Notes: generated from the letters alone by a model not told the origin. A DNA stretch of 64,000 bases from Dietzia aerolata (GCF_014144865.1 NZ_JAALDM010000222.1:34212-98211); one strand, 5' to 3'. Counted from the stretch's first letter, positions 11,097 to 25,385 are shown. Numbers and translations are program-made.

Positions 11097-11816
11097 ATGT
11101 CAGACATCCGCCATCACGTTCATCCCGACCTCGACAGTCTCGCCACATCCGCAGCAATGGAAGTCACCACGCATCTCAACGAGCGCATCGCAGAGTCCGG
11201 TCGGGCGGTGTTATCGCTCACCGGTGGTAGCGCGGGAGTGAAGACCGCTGCCGCGCTCGCTACGGCCGAGATCGAATGGGAGCGTGTGACCATCTACTTC
11301 GGCGATGAACGTTTCGTGGCCGCCGGAGATCCCGAGCGAAATGACGGGCAGCTAGATGAAGTCCTGCTGGATATTCTTGGTGAAAGACCAACAATTCACC
11401 GATGGCCGACCCTCAGTGCCGAGAACACTGATGTCTTCGCTGCCGCGAAGGAGTTCCGGGAGGCGCAGTCACTTCCCCCAGGAGATGCGCCACTGTTTGA
11501 CGTGACCCTTCTAGGCATGGGACCGGAAGGGCATATCGACTCGATTTTTCCCGATACTCCGGCCGTGTCCGAGACAGAAGAACTCATTATGGGCGTCAGA
11601 GACTGCCCCAAGCCCCCACCCGAGAGGCTCACCTTCACCCTTCCCGCGATCCGGCGTTCGCGCCATGTGATCGTTGTGGCCACTGGCGACGGCAAGGCGG
11701 AGGCGGTAGCCAGGGGAATTGAAGGAACGGATCCGCAACAGTGGCCAGTCGCCGGAGCGCGGGGCTTGGAGTCGACCACCTTTCACCTCGACGGTCCCGC
11801 AGCGTCGATGATGTAG
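11097..11816 (+). CDS. pgl: 6-phosphogluconolactonase
   Basis: Hydrolyses 6-phosphogluconolactone to 6-phosphogluconate, the step after Zwf. The ATG at 11097 has AGGAG 5 bases upstream and gives 239 residues of the DevB/Pgl type. LSLTGGSAGVKTAAAL, ERVTIYFGDERFV, the GPEGHIDSIFP active-site loop and RLTFTLPAIRRSRHVIVV match the family. It is the last gene of the operon, 46 bases after opcA, and is followed by a hairpin terminator. Confidence 0.94.
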   Translation: MSDIRHHVHPDLDSLATSAAMEVTTHLNERIAESGRAVLSLTGGSAGVKTAAALATAEIEWERVTIYFGDERFVAAGDPERNDGQLDEVLLDILGERPTIHRWPTLSAENTDVFAAAKEFREAQSLPPGDAPLFDVTLLGMGPEGHIDSIFPDTPAVSETEELIMGVRDCPKPPPERLTFTLPAIRRSRHVIVVATGDGKAEAVARGIEGTDPQQWPVAGARGLESTTFHLDGPAASMM

Positions 11817-11846
11817 TGCCGGCAGGCACCCAGCACAAAGTTGAAC

Positions 11847-11882
11847 GGGGTGCGCGTCGTCCGCGAGGACGAGGCGCACCCC
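11847..11882. terminator. Bidirectional hairpin between pgl and secG
   Basis: A long stem pairs GGGGTGCGC (from 11847) with GCGCACCCC (to 11882), continued inward by GTCGTCC and GGACGAG with one mismatch and a GCGA loop. It lies between two convergent genes. T-tails are weak on both sides, but position and stability fit a shared terminator. Confidence 0.65.
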
Positions 11883-11928
11883 GTGTCTTGTGCGCGAAGA
11901 ACGCGCACCAAAAGTTGCGGGATGAGGG

Positions 11929-12162
11929 TCAGCCGAAGCGGACCACCAAGCCAACTGCCACGATTCCGATCAGCCACAGCACCGACACGATTACTGTGAC
12001 GCGGTCGAGGTTGCGCTCCACGACGCTCGAGCCGGACAGGCTCGACTGAACGCCGCCGCCGAACAGCGAGGACAGACCGCCACCCTTGCCGCGGTGCAGC
12101 AGGATGAACAGCATCAACAGCAGGCTGGAGATGATGAGGAACAGGTCCAGGGCGAGCTTCAT
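11929..12162 (-). CDS. secG: Preprotein translocase subunit SecG
   Basis: Small membrane subunit of the SecYEG export channel. The ATG at 12162 gives 77 residues, the same size as the mycobacterial protein. Two hydrophobic helices (about 3-22 and 52-74) flank the diagnostic loop HRGKGGGLSSLFGGG followed by VQSSLSGSSVVERNLDR. A start six codons further upstream (12180) is possible but extends past the usual N-terminus. It is transcribed from its own promoter after the tpiA terminator. Confidence 0.95.
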   Translation of the reverse strand: MKLALDLFLIISSLLLMLFILLHRGKGGGLSSLFGGGVQSSLSGSSVVERNLDRVTVIVSVLWLIGIVAVGLVVRFG

Positions 12163-12210
12163 GTAGAGATCGTGCCTCACGTCGGGTCGGGCGGTCGGAT
12201 GTCGACCGCT

Positions 12211-12235
12211 ACAGACTACCTGGTTGGCAGTCTGT
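12211..12235 (-). promoter_or_regulatory. Putative secG promoter with overlapping inverted repeat
   Basis: On the minus strand TAGTCT (12213-12218) fits a -10 box and would give a leader of about 45 bases. It lies inside a 7-bp inverted repeat, ACAGACT (12211-12217) and AGTCTGT (12229-12235), which could be a repressor site or coincidence. No strong -35 box is seen. Confidence 0.35.
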
Positions 12236-12242
12236 GGCTAAT

Positions 12243-12280
12243 CCGGGCACGCGCATACCCACAGGACTGCGCGTGCCCGG
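12243..12280 (-). terminator. Hairpin after tpiA
   Basis: A perfect 12-bp stem, CCGGGCACGCGC (12243-12254) with GCGCGTGCCCGG (12269-12280), starts 10 bases after the tpiA stop in the direction of transcription. A strong T-run is lacking, but it probably ends the gap-pgk-tpiA transcript before secG. Confidence 0.7.
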
Positions 12281-12289
12281 CTGTAGGAA

Positions 12290-13075
12290 TCAGGGCAGCG
12301 GCCCACCGGCGGCGATCGCAGACAGCTGTGCGAACTCGTCCGGCTTAAGTGATGCGCCGCCAACGAGGCCGCCGTCAACGTCCGGCTGCTCGAGGAGCTC
12401 ACCGACGTTGGAAGCATTGACACTTCCGCCGTACAGCACTCTCATCGACTCCGCGGTCTCATCGTCCGCGAGATCGGCCAACGCTCCACGGATCGCCGAA
12501 CACACCTCCTGGGCGTCCGCTGCCGATGCGGTCTTGCCGGTTCCGATCGCCCAGACCGGCTCATATGCGATGACGGTCTCGGCGAGCTGAGCCTTGGAGA
12601 GTCCGGCAAGCGAGCCCTTGAGCTGCTCGACCACGAAGGACACGTGATCGCCGGCCTCCCGGACATCGAGCTTCTCCCCAACGCAGACGATCGGGGTGAG
12701 TCCATGCTTGTGGCTTGCGGCAGCCTTGGCAGCCACCAGTTCGTCAGACTCAGCGTGGTAATCGCGACGCTCGGAGTGGCCCACGACCACATAGGTGCAG
12801 CCGAGCTTGGCGAGCATCGCCGCCGAGATCTCGCCGGTGTAGGCGCCGGATTCGTGAACCGATACGTCCTGAGCGCCATAGGCGAATCCGAGCTTGTCGC
12901 CCTCGATGACGATCTGGACACCGCGGATATCGGTGAACGGCGGGATGAACGCCACATCCACCTTCTCGAGGTACTTCTCTGGCAATGCGAAGGCGACCTT
13001 CTGCACGAGAGCGATGGCCTCAAGGTGATTGAGGTTCATCTTCCAGTTGCCGGCGATGAGCGGTGTGCGTGCCAT
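12290..13075 (-). CDS. tpiA: Triosephosphate isomerase
   Basis: Interconverts dihydroxyacetone phosphate and glyceraldehyde-3-phosphate in glycolysis. The 261-residue barrel shows the N-terminal AGNWKMN with the catalytic lysine, VVGHSERR with the catalytic histidine, [11 protein letters not shown] with the catalytic glutamate, and the C-terminal phosphate loop [10 protein letters not shown] followed by [10 protein letters not shown]. It is the third gene of gap-pgk-tpiA, 27 bases after pgk. The ppc gene that follows tpi in Corynebacterium is not present here. Confidence 0.97.
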   Translation of the reverse strand: MARTPLIAGNWKMNLNHLEAIALVQKVAFALPEKYLEKVDVAFIPPFTDIRGVQIVIEGDKLGFAYGAQDVSVHESGAYTGEISAAMLAKLGCTYVVVGHSERRDYHAESDELVAAKAAASHKHGLTPIVCVGEKLDVREAGDHVSFVVEQLKGSLAGLSKAQLAETVIAYEPVWAIGTGKTASAADAQEVCSAIRGALADLADDETAESMRVLYGGSVNASNVGELLEQPDVDGGLVGGASLKPDEFAQLSAIAAGGPLP

Positions 13076-13102
13076 GTTCTCTCCTGTTGTCGACGATCCG
13101 AG

Positions 13103-14320
<1,218 letters not shown>

Positions 14321-14370
14321 GGGGTGGACTCCTGTGGGGATGTGCTGTGGTGATGGATGAGTGCTGATGC

Positions 14371-14423
14371 CCGACCGGGCCCGGTCGGAACGCACCTGAG
14401 TGCGTCCGCGGACCGGGCCCGGT
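14371..14423 (-). repeat. Cluster of three palindromes between gap and pgk
   Basis: The 136-base gap-pgk spacer contains a perfect 18-bp palindrome CCGACCGGGCCCGGTCGG (14371-14388), a hairpin ACGCAC-CTGA-GTGCGT (14390-14405), and a second copy of the core, ACCGGGCCCGGT (14412-14423). There is no T-run. An RNA processing or stabilising element, or a partial attenuator, fits better than a full terminator. Confidence 0.7.
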
Positions 14424-14456
14424 GGTGGAACTGGTGTTGTCAGGCCCCTGAAAAGA

Positions 14457-15605
<1,149 letters not shown>

Positions 15606-16589
15606 TTAGGCGTCGTCGAGCATGTCCTCTGTGACCACGGACTCCGTGTCCGGGATACCGAGCTCTGATGCCTTTCGGTCCGCCATCGACAGCAGGCGAC
15701 GAATCCGGCCCGCCACGGCGTCCTTTGTCATGGGCGGATCGGCGAGCTGCCCGAGTTCTTCGAGCGAGGACTGCCGGTGCTGTACCCGGAGTTCGCCGGC
15801 CGAAAGTAGGTGATCCGGGACGTCCTCGCCCAGGATCTCCAGAGCACGCTGGACCCGGGCCGCGGCGGCCACCGCGGCCCGGGCGGAACGTCGGAGATTC
15901 GCGTCATCGAAGTTGGCGAGTCGGTTCGCGGTGGCGCGGACCTCGCCCCGGGACCGGCGCTCCTCCCACAGGTCTCGCGTGTCGCTGGCGCCCATGCGAG
16001 CGAGCAGCACCCCGATCGCCTCGCCGTCGCGAATGACCACACGGTCCCCGCCACGAACTTCGCGCGCCTTGGCGGTGACCCCGAGTCGACGGGCGGCTCC
16101 GACGAGCGCCATCGCTGCTTCTGCGCCGGGGGCGGTGACTTCGAGAGCCGACGAGCGACCAGGCTTGGTGAGTGACCCATGAGCCAGGAACGCGCCACGC
16201 CACGCTGCTTCTGCGGAAGTGACGGGGCCGCCCACGACAGCTGCAGGAAGGCCGCGGACGCTGCGGCCCGAGCTGTCGACCAGTCCCAACTGTCTCGCCA
16301 GGTCGGCACCGCGGTCGATGAGACGAATGACGAACTTCCGGGCTGTGCGTCCTCCGGATCCCCCGATCGGGTGAATCTCGCAGGACATGCCGAATAGTGA
16401 GTCGAGTTCCCCCGCGAGACGATCGGCGATGTCGCCCGAATCCACCTCTGCCTCGATGACGAGGCGGCCGGACAGGACCTGCAGGGTTCCGGCGAACCGC
16501 AGGAGGGCGGCGACCTCCGCTTTCCTGGTGTCGGAGTTCCCCACGGGGACCCTCACCAGTTCGGACTTGACCTGTGCGGTCAGCGACAC
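15606..16589 (-). CDS. whiA: DNA-binding protein WhiA (sporulation/cell-division regulator)
   Basis: Actinobacterial and firmicute regulator with a degenerate LAGLIDADG-homing-endonuclease N-terminal region and a C-terminal helix-turn-helix. The 327-residue protein starts [16 protein letters not shown], as in mycobacterial WhiA. The middle part has [19 protein letters not shown], and the C-terminal helix-turn-helix is around [27 protein letters not shown]. The GTG start has AAGGAG in front. It is the last gene of uvrC-rapZ-cuvA-whiA; cluster and order are conserved in Gram-positive bacteria. In non-sporulating relatives its role is thought to be cell division. Confidence 0.95.
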   Translation of the reverse strand: MSLTAQVKSELVRVPVGNSDTRKAEVAALLRFAGTLQVLSGRLVIEAEVDSGDIADRLAGELDSLFGMSCEIHPIGGSGGRTARKFVIRLIDRGADLARQLGLVDSSGRSVRGLPAAVVGGPVTSAEAAWRGAFLAHGSLTKPGRSSALEVTAPGAEAAMALVGAARRLGVTAKAREVRGGDRVVIRDGEAIGVLLARMGASDTRDLWEERRSRGEVRATANRLANFDDANLRRSARAAVAAAARVQRALEILGEDVPDHLLSAGELRVQHRQSSLEELGQLADPPMTKDAVAGRIRRLLSMADRKASELGIPDTESVVTEDMLDDA

Positions 16590-16614
16590 TCCCTGCTCCT
16601 TCTACTCACGTGGT

Positions 16615-17604
16615 CTACTCGCCCGCGGGCGCGGGCGTCGAGGTTGCCAACACCGAGGCCAGCAGGACCGGATCATGGACGGCCATCATGTTCCCATCGG
16701 CCCCGGTGCGTGCGATCTCGGCGGTCACCACTCGTGCACCGAGGCCGGCGGCGGCACGCTCGAGGTGCTCCCGCTCGGTCGCGCTCAACGGCATCCGGGA
16801 ATCGACCAGAACCGAGTCGAACTCGATCTCCGGGGTGTGTTGGCGCAACACGTGCAAGTGTTGTTCGGCTGAGAACCCCGCGGTCTCCCCAGGTTGCGGC
16901 GCGAGGTTCAACACCAGCACCTTAGTCGCGTCTGTGCGAGCGAGCGCATCAGCGATCTCACGGATAAGGACATTGGGGATGACACTGGTGAACCAGGATC
17001 CGGGACCGAGTACCACCAGATCGGCGTTCTCGATGGCGTCGACGACGCCGGCAGCGGCCGGCGGGTCGGGTGGGATGAGGCGCACACGCCTGACCCGTCC
17101 CGGAGTGGTGGCCACGGCGACCTGGCCAATGATGGTGCGCACGACACGCGGATCCGCTTCGAGTCCCACGACCTCCGCGGCGATGTCCAGCGCCACCGGC
17201 GACATCGGCAGTACTCGTCCGGTGACCCCGAGGATGGAGCCTGCGGCATCGAGTGCTTCGATCGGATCTCCGAGAAGTTCCCACAGGCCTGCGAAGACCA
17301 GGTTTCCCACGGCATGGCCGGCTAGCGCGCCGGTGCCTCCGTACCGGTGTTGGAACAAGCGGGTCAGACGGTCGTGATCGTCGTCGTCGGCTGCCAGGGC
17401 GCACAGTGCCATCCGCAGGTCGCCGGGTGGCAGGATTCCCATCTCTCGACGCAATCGCCCCGAGGATCCACCGTCGTCGGCGACGGTGACGACGGCCGTG
17501 ACCTTCTCGGCGACCAGTCGGGCCGCCCGCAGAGTGGCGGAGAGTCCGTGGCCACCGCCGAGAGCCACTACAGACCCGATGGGCGGAGTGTTGTCCGATG
17601 TCAT
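16615..17604 (-). CDS. cuvA: Gluconeogenesis factor YvcK/CuvA family protein
   Basis: UDP-sugar-binding CofD-like protein linked to carbon use and cell-wall synthesis; the mycobacterial member is CuvA. The ATG at 17604, 7 bases after the rapZ stop, gives 329 residues. A start 15 codons earlier (17649) would overlap rapZ. Visible motifs are VVALGGGHGLSATLRAAR, ADDGGSSGRLRREMGILPPGDLR, and VVLGPGSWFTSVIPNVL. It lies between rapZ and whiA in a widely conserved trio. Confidence 0.92.
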   Translation of the reverse strand: MTSDNTPPIGSVVALGGGHGLSATLRAARLVAEKVTAVVTVADDGGSSGRLRREMGILPPGDLRMALCALAADDDDHDRLTRLFQHRYGGTGALAGHAVGNLVFAGLWELLGDPIEALDAAGSILGVTGRVLPMSPVALDIAAEVVGLEADPRVVRTIIGQVAVATTPGRVRRVRLIPPDPPAAAGVVDAIENADLVVLGPGSWFTSVIPNVLIREIADALARTDATKVLVLNLAPQPGETAGFSAEQHLHVLRQHTPEIEFDSVLVDSRMPLSATEREHLERAAAGLGARVVTAEIARTGADGNMMAVHDPVLLASVLATSTPAPAGE

Positions 17605-17611
17605 CGTGGAC

Positions 17612-18484
17612 TCATTCCCGACCCAGATCGCGATGGCGTACGTGGACATTGACCGAGTCCAGGTCGTTGAGGCGCCCGGCGAGCGATTCGGAGATCGCCA
17701 CGGAGCGATGCTTACCTCCGGTACAGCCGACCGCGATGGTCATGTATCGCTTGCCCTCGCGCCTGTAGCCGGTCATCGCCAGACGAATCATCGTCTCCGC
17801 TGATGTGAGGTATTCCTCGATCGACTGATCGGCGAGGACGTAGTCCTGCACGGGTTTGTCCCTACCGGTATGCGGTTGGAGTTCGGGGATCCAATGTGGA
17901 TTCGGCAGGAATCGCATGTCGAGAAGCATGTCTACATCAACAGGTACGCCGTATTTGAACCCGAACGACTCGACGGTGAGGTGGAAGTCGAAACCGAGAT
18001 CACCGAAGGGGGTTTCCAGGCGATGTCGCAGGTCGTGGACGCTGAGGTTCGAGGTGTCGACGACGACATCGGCACGGCCCCGCAGTCCCTCCAGGACCCG
18101 CCGTTCGCGGACGATTCCGTCGATGAGACCGCCTCCGGACTGCAGCGGATGGGAGCGGCGGACGTTGTTGAACCTGCTCACGAGCGCTTCGTCGGACGCC
18201 TCGAGGAACAGGATGCGGGCTCCGGTTGAACTGGCGAAGTGCTCGAGGAGGTCTTCCAGGTATTCGTCAAAGCCGATGCTGCGGGTGTCGACAACCATCG
18301 CCAGCCGTTGCGGACCGGACTCCGACTCGCCGATCTGGGTCAGGAAGTCACCAACGAACTCCAGGGGGAGATTGTCTACGACGTACCAGCCGAACTCCTC
18401 GAGCACCTTCGAGGCCGTGCCCTTTCCTGCGCCGGACATCCCGCTGATCAGGAGTAGCTCACGCTGCTGATCGCTGTCGACCAT
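17612..18484 (-). CDS. rapZ: RapZ-like RNase adapter / P-loop nucleotide-binding protein
   Basis: The 290-residue protein has a P-loop GMSGAGKGTA near residue 16. The C-terminal domain carries SFGFKYGVPVDVDMLLDMRFLPNP and GCTGGKHRSVAISE. The family (YvcJ/RapZ) binds nucleotides and, in Escherichia coli, targets a small RNA; its actinobacterial role is unsettled. The ATG at 18484 is 4 bases after the uvrC stop and has GAGGTGAG upstream; an ATG five codons earlier overlaps uvrC. Confidence 0.93.
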   Translation of the reverse strand: MVDSDQQRELLLISGMSGAGKGTASKVLEEFGWYVVDNLPLEFVGDFLTQIGESESGPQRLAMVVDTRSIGFDEYLEDLLEHFASSTGARILFLEASDEALVSRFNNVRRSHPLQSGGGLIDGIVRERRVLEGLRGRADVVVDTSNLSVHDLRHRLETPFGDLGFDFHLTVESFGFKYGVPVDVDMLLDMRFLPNPHWIPELQPHTGRDKPVQDYVLADQSIEEYLTSAETMIRLAMTGYRREGKRYMTIAVGCTGGKHRSVAISESLAGRLNDLDSVNVHVRHRDLGRE

Positions 18485-18488
18485 CAAC

Positions 18489-20555
18489 TCACCTCGCATC
18501 GTCGGTCCTGTTCCTATCCTGTGCGTTCGAGTCTGTCATGTCGCGCGCGGACTCGCCGGTCGCCTTGGAATCAGATTCGAGGACTGTTTGGATGGCCGCC
18601 GCGACCCCGGGACCGATCCCGGGGATTGCACAGAGGTCTTCTGCGGTCGCCTTGCGTAGCGCAGACACGGTCGGAAAGGCTTCGGTGAGGGCGGCACGCC
18701 GTGAGGGGCCGAGGCCGGGGACATCGTCGAGAACCGAAGTGGTCATGCGCTTTGAGCGTGCTCCCCGATGAGCTCGAATCGCGAAGCGGTGTGCCTCGTC
18801 ACGAAGACGTTGGAGGAGGAACAACCCTTCACCGTGGCGGGGGAAGATCACCGGGTAGTCCTCCCCGGGAAGCCAGATCTCCTCGAGCCTTTTGGCGATC
18901 CCGATGACCGGTACGTCCGTGATGCCGAGCTCCGCCAGCACCTCCGCCGCCGCCTCGACCTGCGGTCGGCCCCCGTCCACCACGAAGAGCTGCGGCGGAT
19001 AGGCGAAGCGACGGGAGGCCGTGGACTTGGCGTCGGAGTCCGATTCGTCGTCGACCGGACCGTCCGTCTCGTCCGGGGTGTGTGCGGGGTCCTCGTGGTG
19101 GCGACGAAACCTGCGGCGTGTGACTTCGGCGATGCTGCCGACGTCGTCGGACCGCCCGTCTCCCGCCGCCTCCCGGATCCGGTACACGCGGTAATCGCTC
19201 TTGCGGGGGATACCGTCCTCGAACACGACGAGTGAGGCCATGACGTCGGTGCCCTGAATGTGGGAGATGTCGACGCACTCGATGCGCAGGGGTGCGGCGT
19301 CGAGTTCGAGGGTCTCCTGGATTTCCTGCAGGGCGGCGGAGCGCGCGGTGAGATCACCACTGCGTCGGAGTTTGTGCTGTGTAAGGGTCTCGACCGCATT
19401 GCGGTGCACGGTCTCGGCAAGAGCCCTCTTGTCTCCGCGTTGCGGAATCCGGAGGGACACGCGTGATCCGCGCAGACCGGACAACCAGTCGGCCAATTCG
19501 TGGGAGTCCTCCGGCAGGGCCGGCACGAGGACCTCACGCGGCACCGCGGCAGCGATGTCGCTGGTCTCGGCAGCTTCGGCGAGGTCCGCCTCGCCGCCGT
19601 AGAACTGCGCGAGATAGTCACTGACGATGCCCGGAACGGCCCGGGTGGCGTCGAAGTTGCCCTCATCGTCGATACCGTGGGTGTGCTCGACGACCCACCC
19701 GCGCTGGCCGCGTATGCGCCCGCCCCGGACGTGGAAGACGTGTACGGAGGCCTGCAACTCGTCGGCCTCGACCGCCACCACGTCCGCATCGGTGCCGTCG
19801 CCGAGGACCACCGCTTGTTTCTCCATCGCGCGGCGCATCGCCTCGAGATCGTCACGAAGTCGGGCGGCGCGTTCGAAATCCAGATCCGCGGATGCCTCGA
19901 GCATCTGCTTTTCGATCCGACGCATGATCGCGTCCGTGCGGCCGGCCAGAAAATCGATGAGCTCGTTAACGATCGCCCGGTGCTCGTCCGGGGTCACCCG
20001 TCCCACGCACGGTGCGGAGCATTTGTCGATGTATCCCAGTAGGCACGGACGACCGAGTTGGGCTTGACGTTTGTAGACGCCCGCAGAGCAGGACCGAACC
20101 GGGAAGACGCGTTGCAGGGTGTCGAGGGTGTCCCGGATTGCCCAGGCGTGGGAGTACGGGCCGAAGTAGCGGGTGCCGGGCCGTCTCGGGCCCCGGTAGA
20201 CGAAAGCGCGGGGGATGTCCTCCCCCACGGTCACGGCGAGCAACGGATAGGTCTTGTCGTCGCGGTAGCGAACGTTGAATCGTGGGTCGTACTTCTTGAT
20301 CCAGGTGTACTCGAGCTGAAGCGCTTCTACTTCTGTGGAGACAACGGTCCACTGAACTCCGGCGGCAGAGGTGACCATCTGCCGGGTCCGCGGATGCAGC
20401 AGAGTCAGGTCGGCGAAGTACGAGCTGAGCCGACTTCGGAGGTTCTTGGCCTTGCCCACATAGATGACCCGACCGTGCTCATCGCGAAAGCGGTAGACCC
20501 CCGGCTCCGTGGGGATGGAACCGGGGGCCGGACGATAGGTGCGTGGATCAGCCAC
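18489..20555 (-). CDS. uvrC: Excinuclease ABC subunit C
   Basis: Makes the two incisions in nucleotide excision repair. Domains in order over 688 residues: GIY-YIG nuclease ([20 protein letters not shown], 18-37); a cysteine-containing region around 150-180; a UVR helix pair near 215-245 ([17 protein letters not shown]); the RNase H-like second nuclease with [19 protein letters not shown]; and a tandem helix-hairpin-helix tail ([14 protein letters not shown] and [15 protein letters not shown]). The GTG start is 6 bases after the PH-protein stop. An acidic insert ([14 protein letters not shown]) lies inside the second nuclease region. Confidence 0.96.
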   Translation of the reverse strand: MADPRTYRPAPGSIPTEPGVYRFRDEHGRVIYVGKAKNLRSRLSSYFADLTLLHPRTRQMVTSAAGVQWTVVSTEVEALQLEYTWIKKYDPRFNVRYRDDKTYPLLAVTVGEDIPRAFVYRGPRRPGTRYFGPYSHAWAIRDTLDTLQRVFPVRSCSAGVYKRQAQLGRPCLLGYIDKCSAPCVGRVTPDEHRAIVNELIDFLAGRTDAIMRRIEKQMLEASADLDFERAARLRDDLEAMRRAMEKQAVVLGDGTDADVVAVEADELQASVHVFHVRGGRIRGQRGWVVEHTHGIDDEGNFDATRAVPGIVSDYLAQFYGGEADLAEAAETSDIAAAVPREVLVPALPEDSHELADWLSGLRGSRVSLRIPQRGDKRALAETVHRNAVETLTQHKLRRSGDLTARSAALQEIQETLELDAAPLRIECVDISHIQGTDVMASLVVFEDGIPRKSDYRVYRIREAAGDGRSDDVGSIAEVTRRRFRRHHEDPAHTPDETDGPVDDESDSDAKSTASRRFAYPPQLFVVDGGRPQVEAAAEVLAELGITDVPVIGIAKRLEEIWLPGEDYPVIFPRHGEGLFLLQRLRDEAHRFAIRAHRGARSKRMTTSVLDDVPGLGPSRRAALTEAFPTVSALRKATAEDLCAIPGIGPGVAAAIQTVLESDSKATGESARDMTDSNAQDRNRTDDAR

Positions 20556-20561
20556 AACAGA

Positions 20562-22848
<2,287 letters not shown>

Positions 22849-22923
22849 TGCTACGGATACTCCTGTGTCTCATCATGTCCGGGGCGTCGGCCGCGGGCGC
22901 GGGCTCAAGTATGGCGCATCAGG

Positions 22924-23547
22924 TCAGCGGGTCGAACCACCGCGTCCGCCCAGCAGCCGCTCGACGTACTTCGCGAGCACGTCGACTTCCAGATTCACCG
23001 CGTCCCCGTCGGCCAGAGTCCCCAGCACGGTCGCGTCGCGGGTCGTGGGGATGAGGGACACCTCGAGCCAGGGCTCGGCCGCTCCGGTCTCGCTGACCGC
23101 CGAGACGGTCAGGGACGTGCCGGAAACCGTGATGGAGCCCTTCTCCACCACGTACCGCTCCAGGTCCGTGGGGACCGAGACCCGCATGACCTGCCAGTGC
23201 TCGTGCTCCTCTCGACCGAGGACGCGCCCGGTGCCGTCGACGTGCCCCTGCACGATGTGTCCCCCGAACCTGGCGTCCGCGCGCATCGCCCGCTCGAGAT
23301 TCACCGCGGAACCGACGGCGAGTTCGGCCAGCGCTGTGCGATCCAGGGTCTCGGCCATGACGTCCGCGTCAAAGGTCTCGCCGGGGGTGTATTCGGTGAC
23401 GGTGAGACAGACGCCGTTGACGGAGATCGAGTCCCCGTGCCCGGCGTCGGAGGTGACGAGCGGGCCCCGGATGCGCAGCCTGGCGGAGTCCCCGACGCGC
23501 TCCACGGATTCGAGCGTGCCCAGCTCCTCGACGATTCCGGTGAACAT
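22924..23547 (-). CDS. ribE: Riboflavin synthase, alpha subunit
   Basis: Dismutates two lumazines to riboflavin. The 207 residues contain the two repeated lumazine-binding barrels, starting MFTGIVEELGTLESVERV with GDSISVNGVCLTVTEY in the first, and GHIVQGHVDGTGRVLG leading to GSITVSGTSLTVSAV in the second. The ATG shares one base with the ribD stop (TGATG). Some schemes call this gene ribC. Confidence 0.95.
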   Translation of the reverse strand: MFTGIVEELGTLESVERVGDSARLRIRGPLVTSDAGHGDSISVNGVCLTVTEYTPGETFDADVMAETLDRTALAELAVGSAVNLERAMRADARFGGHIVQGHVDGTGRVLGREEHEHWQVMRVSVPTDLERYVVEKGSITVSGTSLTVSAVSETGAAEPWLEVSLIPTTRDATVLGTLADGDAVNLEVDVLAKYVERLLGGRGGSTR

Positions 23548-24713
23548 CAGCGTGATCCTTCCGTCGGTGTGTCTGTTGACGTGCCGGTGTCGGCCACTGC
23601 GCCTGTGTCTGTTCCGGCGCCGGCCCCGGCGTCTGTTTCGGCGCCGGACTCGACGTCGCCGCGCGTTCCGCGCCGGGCCGTCAGCCGCAGGTACATGTCG
23701 TCGCCGAGCATCGCCGTCTCCAGGATCCGGAACCGGTGCGCCTCGGGCAGGGTCGTGACGCCGGCACCGGTCACCGCACTCAGTCCGTCGCCGAGTACGA
23801 CGGGGGCGAGGTAGGCGTCGACCTCGTCCACCAGGCCCGCGGTGAGGAACGCGCCGGCCAGGTGCGGGCCACCCTCGATGAGGACGTGGTTGACGTCGCC
23901 GAGCAACTCCAGCGCCGCCGCCGGATCCCGGGTCTCAAGGTGCCGGAACCTGCCGTCGGTGCCACGCACCCGCGCGTCACGGGGCACCGCGGTCAGGCCC
24001 ATCACCGCGCGCAGGGGCTGGCGTGCGGAAGGTGTGGAGCCGGAGATGCGGGCGGTCAGTGCCGGGTCGTCGGTGCGCAACGTTCCTGATCCGACGACGA
24101 CGACGTCCATCTCCTCGCGTCTGGCATGCACGTGTCTGCGGGCGGCCGGCCCGGTGATCCACATGCTCGTCCCATCGGCCGCGGCCACGTGACCGTCCAT
24201 GCTCGCAGCGTATTTCCAGGTCACCATCGGCCGACCGTGGGACTGCCGGTGTAGCCACGCGGCCAAGGGGCCGGTGCGGGCGTTGACGGCGCTGGTGTCG
24301 TCGTCGTAAAGAACGGCATCAACCCCCGCCCGCCGTAAGGTCTCGGCTCCGCCCGCGGCGTCCGGCGTCGGGTCGGACACGGCGTACACCACCCGCGAGA
24401 TCCCGTCGGCGATGGCGCGCGCGGTGCAGGGTCCCGTCCGACCGTGGTGCGCGCAGGGCTCGAGGGTGACCACCAACGTCCCGCCCCGGGCGCGGTCCCC
24501 GGCCTCGTCGAGCGCCACGACTTCCGCGTGCCGACCGCCCGCGGCCTCCGTGGCGCCGCGTCCCACGATCGTTCCAGCCGCATCGAGCACCACCGCACCG
24601 ACCGGCGGGTTGGGCGTGGAGACCCCAAGCGCCGACCTCGACACCCGTAGAGCCTCGACCAGGGCGGCTCGCTCCACCTCCCGGCGGGGATCCGGCGATC
24701 CGGCCCCGGTCAC
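23547..24713 (-). CDS. ribD: Bifunctional diaminohydroxyphosphoribosylaminopyrimidine deaminase / 5-amino-6-(5-phosphoribosylamino)uracil reductase
   Basis: Second and third steps of riboflavin synthesis. The GTG at 24713 overlaps the rpe stop (GTGA) and gives 388 residues. The deaminase half has TPNPPVGAVVLDAAG, HAEVVALDEAG and the zinc site EPCAHHGRTGPC. The reductase half has MVTWKYAASMDGHVAAADG and NHVLIEGGPHLAGAFL. The tail after about residue 355 (ETDAGAGAGTDTGAVADTGT) is a low-complexity Thr/Asp/Gly run not needed for catalysis. 32 open codons upstream are rejected because they lie inside rpe. Confidence 0.95.
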   Translation of the reverse strand: MTGAGSPDPRREVERAALVEALRVSRSALGVSTPNPPVGAVVLDAAGTIVGRGATEAAGGRHAEVVALDEAGDRARGGTLVVTLEPCAHHGRTGPCTARAIADGISRVVYAVSDPTPDAAGGAETLRRAGVDAVLYDDDTSAVNARTGPLAAWLHRQSHGRPMVTWKYAASMDGHVAAADGTSMWITGPAARRHVHARREEMDVVVVGSGTLRTDDPALTARISGSTPSARQPLRAVMGLTAVPRDARVRGTDGRFRHLETRDPAAALELLGDVNHVLIEGGPHLAGAFLTAGLVDEVDAYLAPVVLGDGLSAVTGAGVTTLPEAHRFRILETAMLGDDMYLRLTARRGTRGDVESGAETDAGAGAGTDTGAVADTGTSTDTPTEGSR

Positions 24714-25378
24714 CGGCGAGCGTCCAGGGCCTCCGCGCGCAGGGCCTCGACCTTCGCGTCGGGATCGGGCGCGCCGTAGACGGCAGAACCCGCGACGAAC
24801 ACATCGCACCCCGCGTCGGCACTGGCGCCGATCGTGGAGGCGTCGATCCCGCCGTCGATCTGGATCAGCACGTCCACGCCACGACGGTCGATCTCCGCGC
24901 GCAGCGTGCGCACCTTGTCGAGGACCTCCGGCATGAACTTCTGGCCCCCGAACCCGGGCTCGACGCTCATCACCAGGACCACGTCCACCGTGTCGAGCAG
25001 CTCGAGGTACGGCTCGACCGGCGTGCCCGGCTTGATGGAGATCCCGGCCTTGCAGCCCTTCGAGTGCAGCAGCTCCGCCACGCCGCGGGGGTCATCCGTG
25101 GCCTCCACGTGGAACGTGACGTTGAACGCGCCGGCGTCCACATAGTCACCTACCCACCGCGCGGGGTCCTCGATCATCAGGTGGCAGTCCATCGGCTTGT
25201 CCGTCACCGCGTGGACGGCCTTGGCGACCGGTGCGCCGAACGAGAGGTTGGGGACAAAATGGCCGTCCATCACGTCGACGTGGATCCAGTCCGCCGACGG
25301 GATGCGCTCGATCTCCCGATCGAGGCGGGCGAAGTCTGCGGACAGGATCGACGGCGCGATGAGCGGCTGGTACGACAT
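24710..25378 (-). CDS. rpe: Ribulose-phosphate 3-epimerase
   Basis: Interconverts ribulose-5-P and xylulose-5-P. The 222-residue barrel shows LIAPSILSADFARLDREI, HVDVMDGHFVPNLSFG, VLVMSVEPGFGGQKFMPEV and IQIDGGIDAST, including the metal-binding histidines and aspartates. The ATG at 25378 is chosen because TAGACT lies 7 bases upstream with no ribosome binding site, and because the protein then begins at the usual point. It heads the riboflavin operon, whose RibB uses ribulose-5-P. Confidence 0.96.
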   Translation of the reverse strand: MSYQPLIAPSILSADFARLDREIERIPSADWIHVDVMDGHFVPNLSFGAPVAKAVHAVTDKPMDCHLMIEDPARWVGDYVDAGAFNVTFHVEATDDPRGVAELLHSKGCKAGISIKPGTPVEPYLELLDTVDVVLVMSVEPGFGGQKFMPEVLDKVRTLRAEIDRRGVDVLIQIDGGIDASTIGASADAGCDVFVAGSAVYGAPDPDAKVEALRAEALDARR

Positions 25379-25385
25379 GCCGTCC

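Noticed and set aside
22849..22923. FMN riboswitch before ribBA
   Set aside because: Only 75 bases are available and the conserved RFN boxes are not seen.
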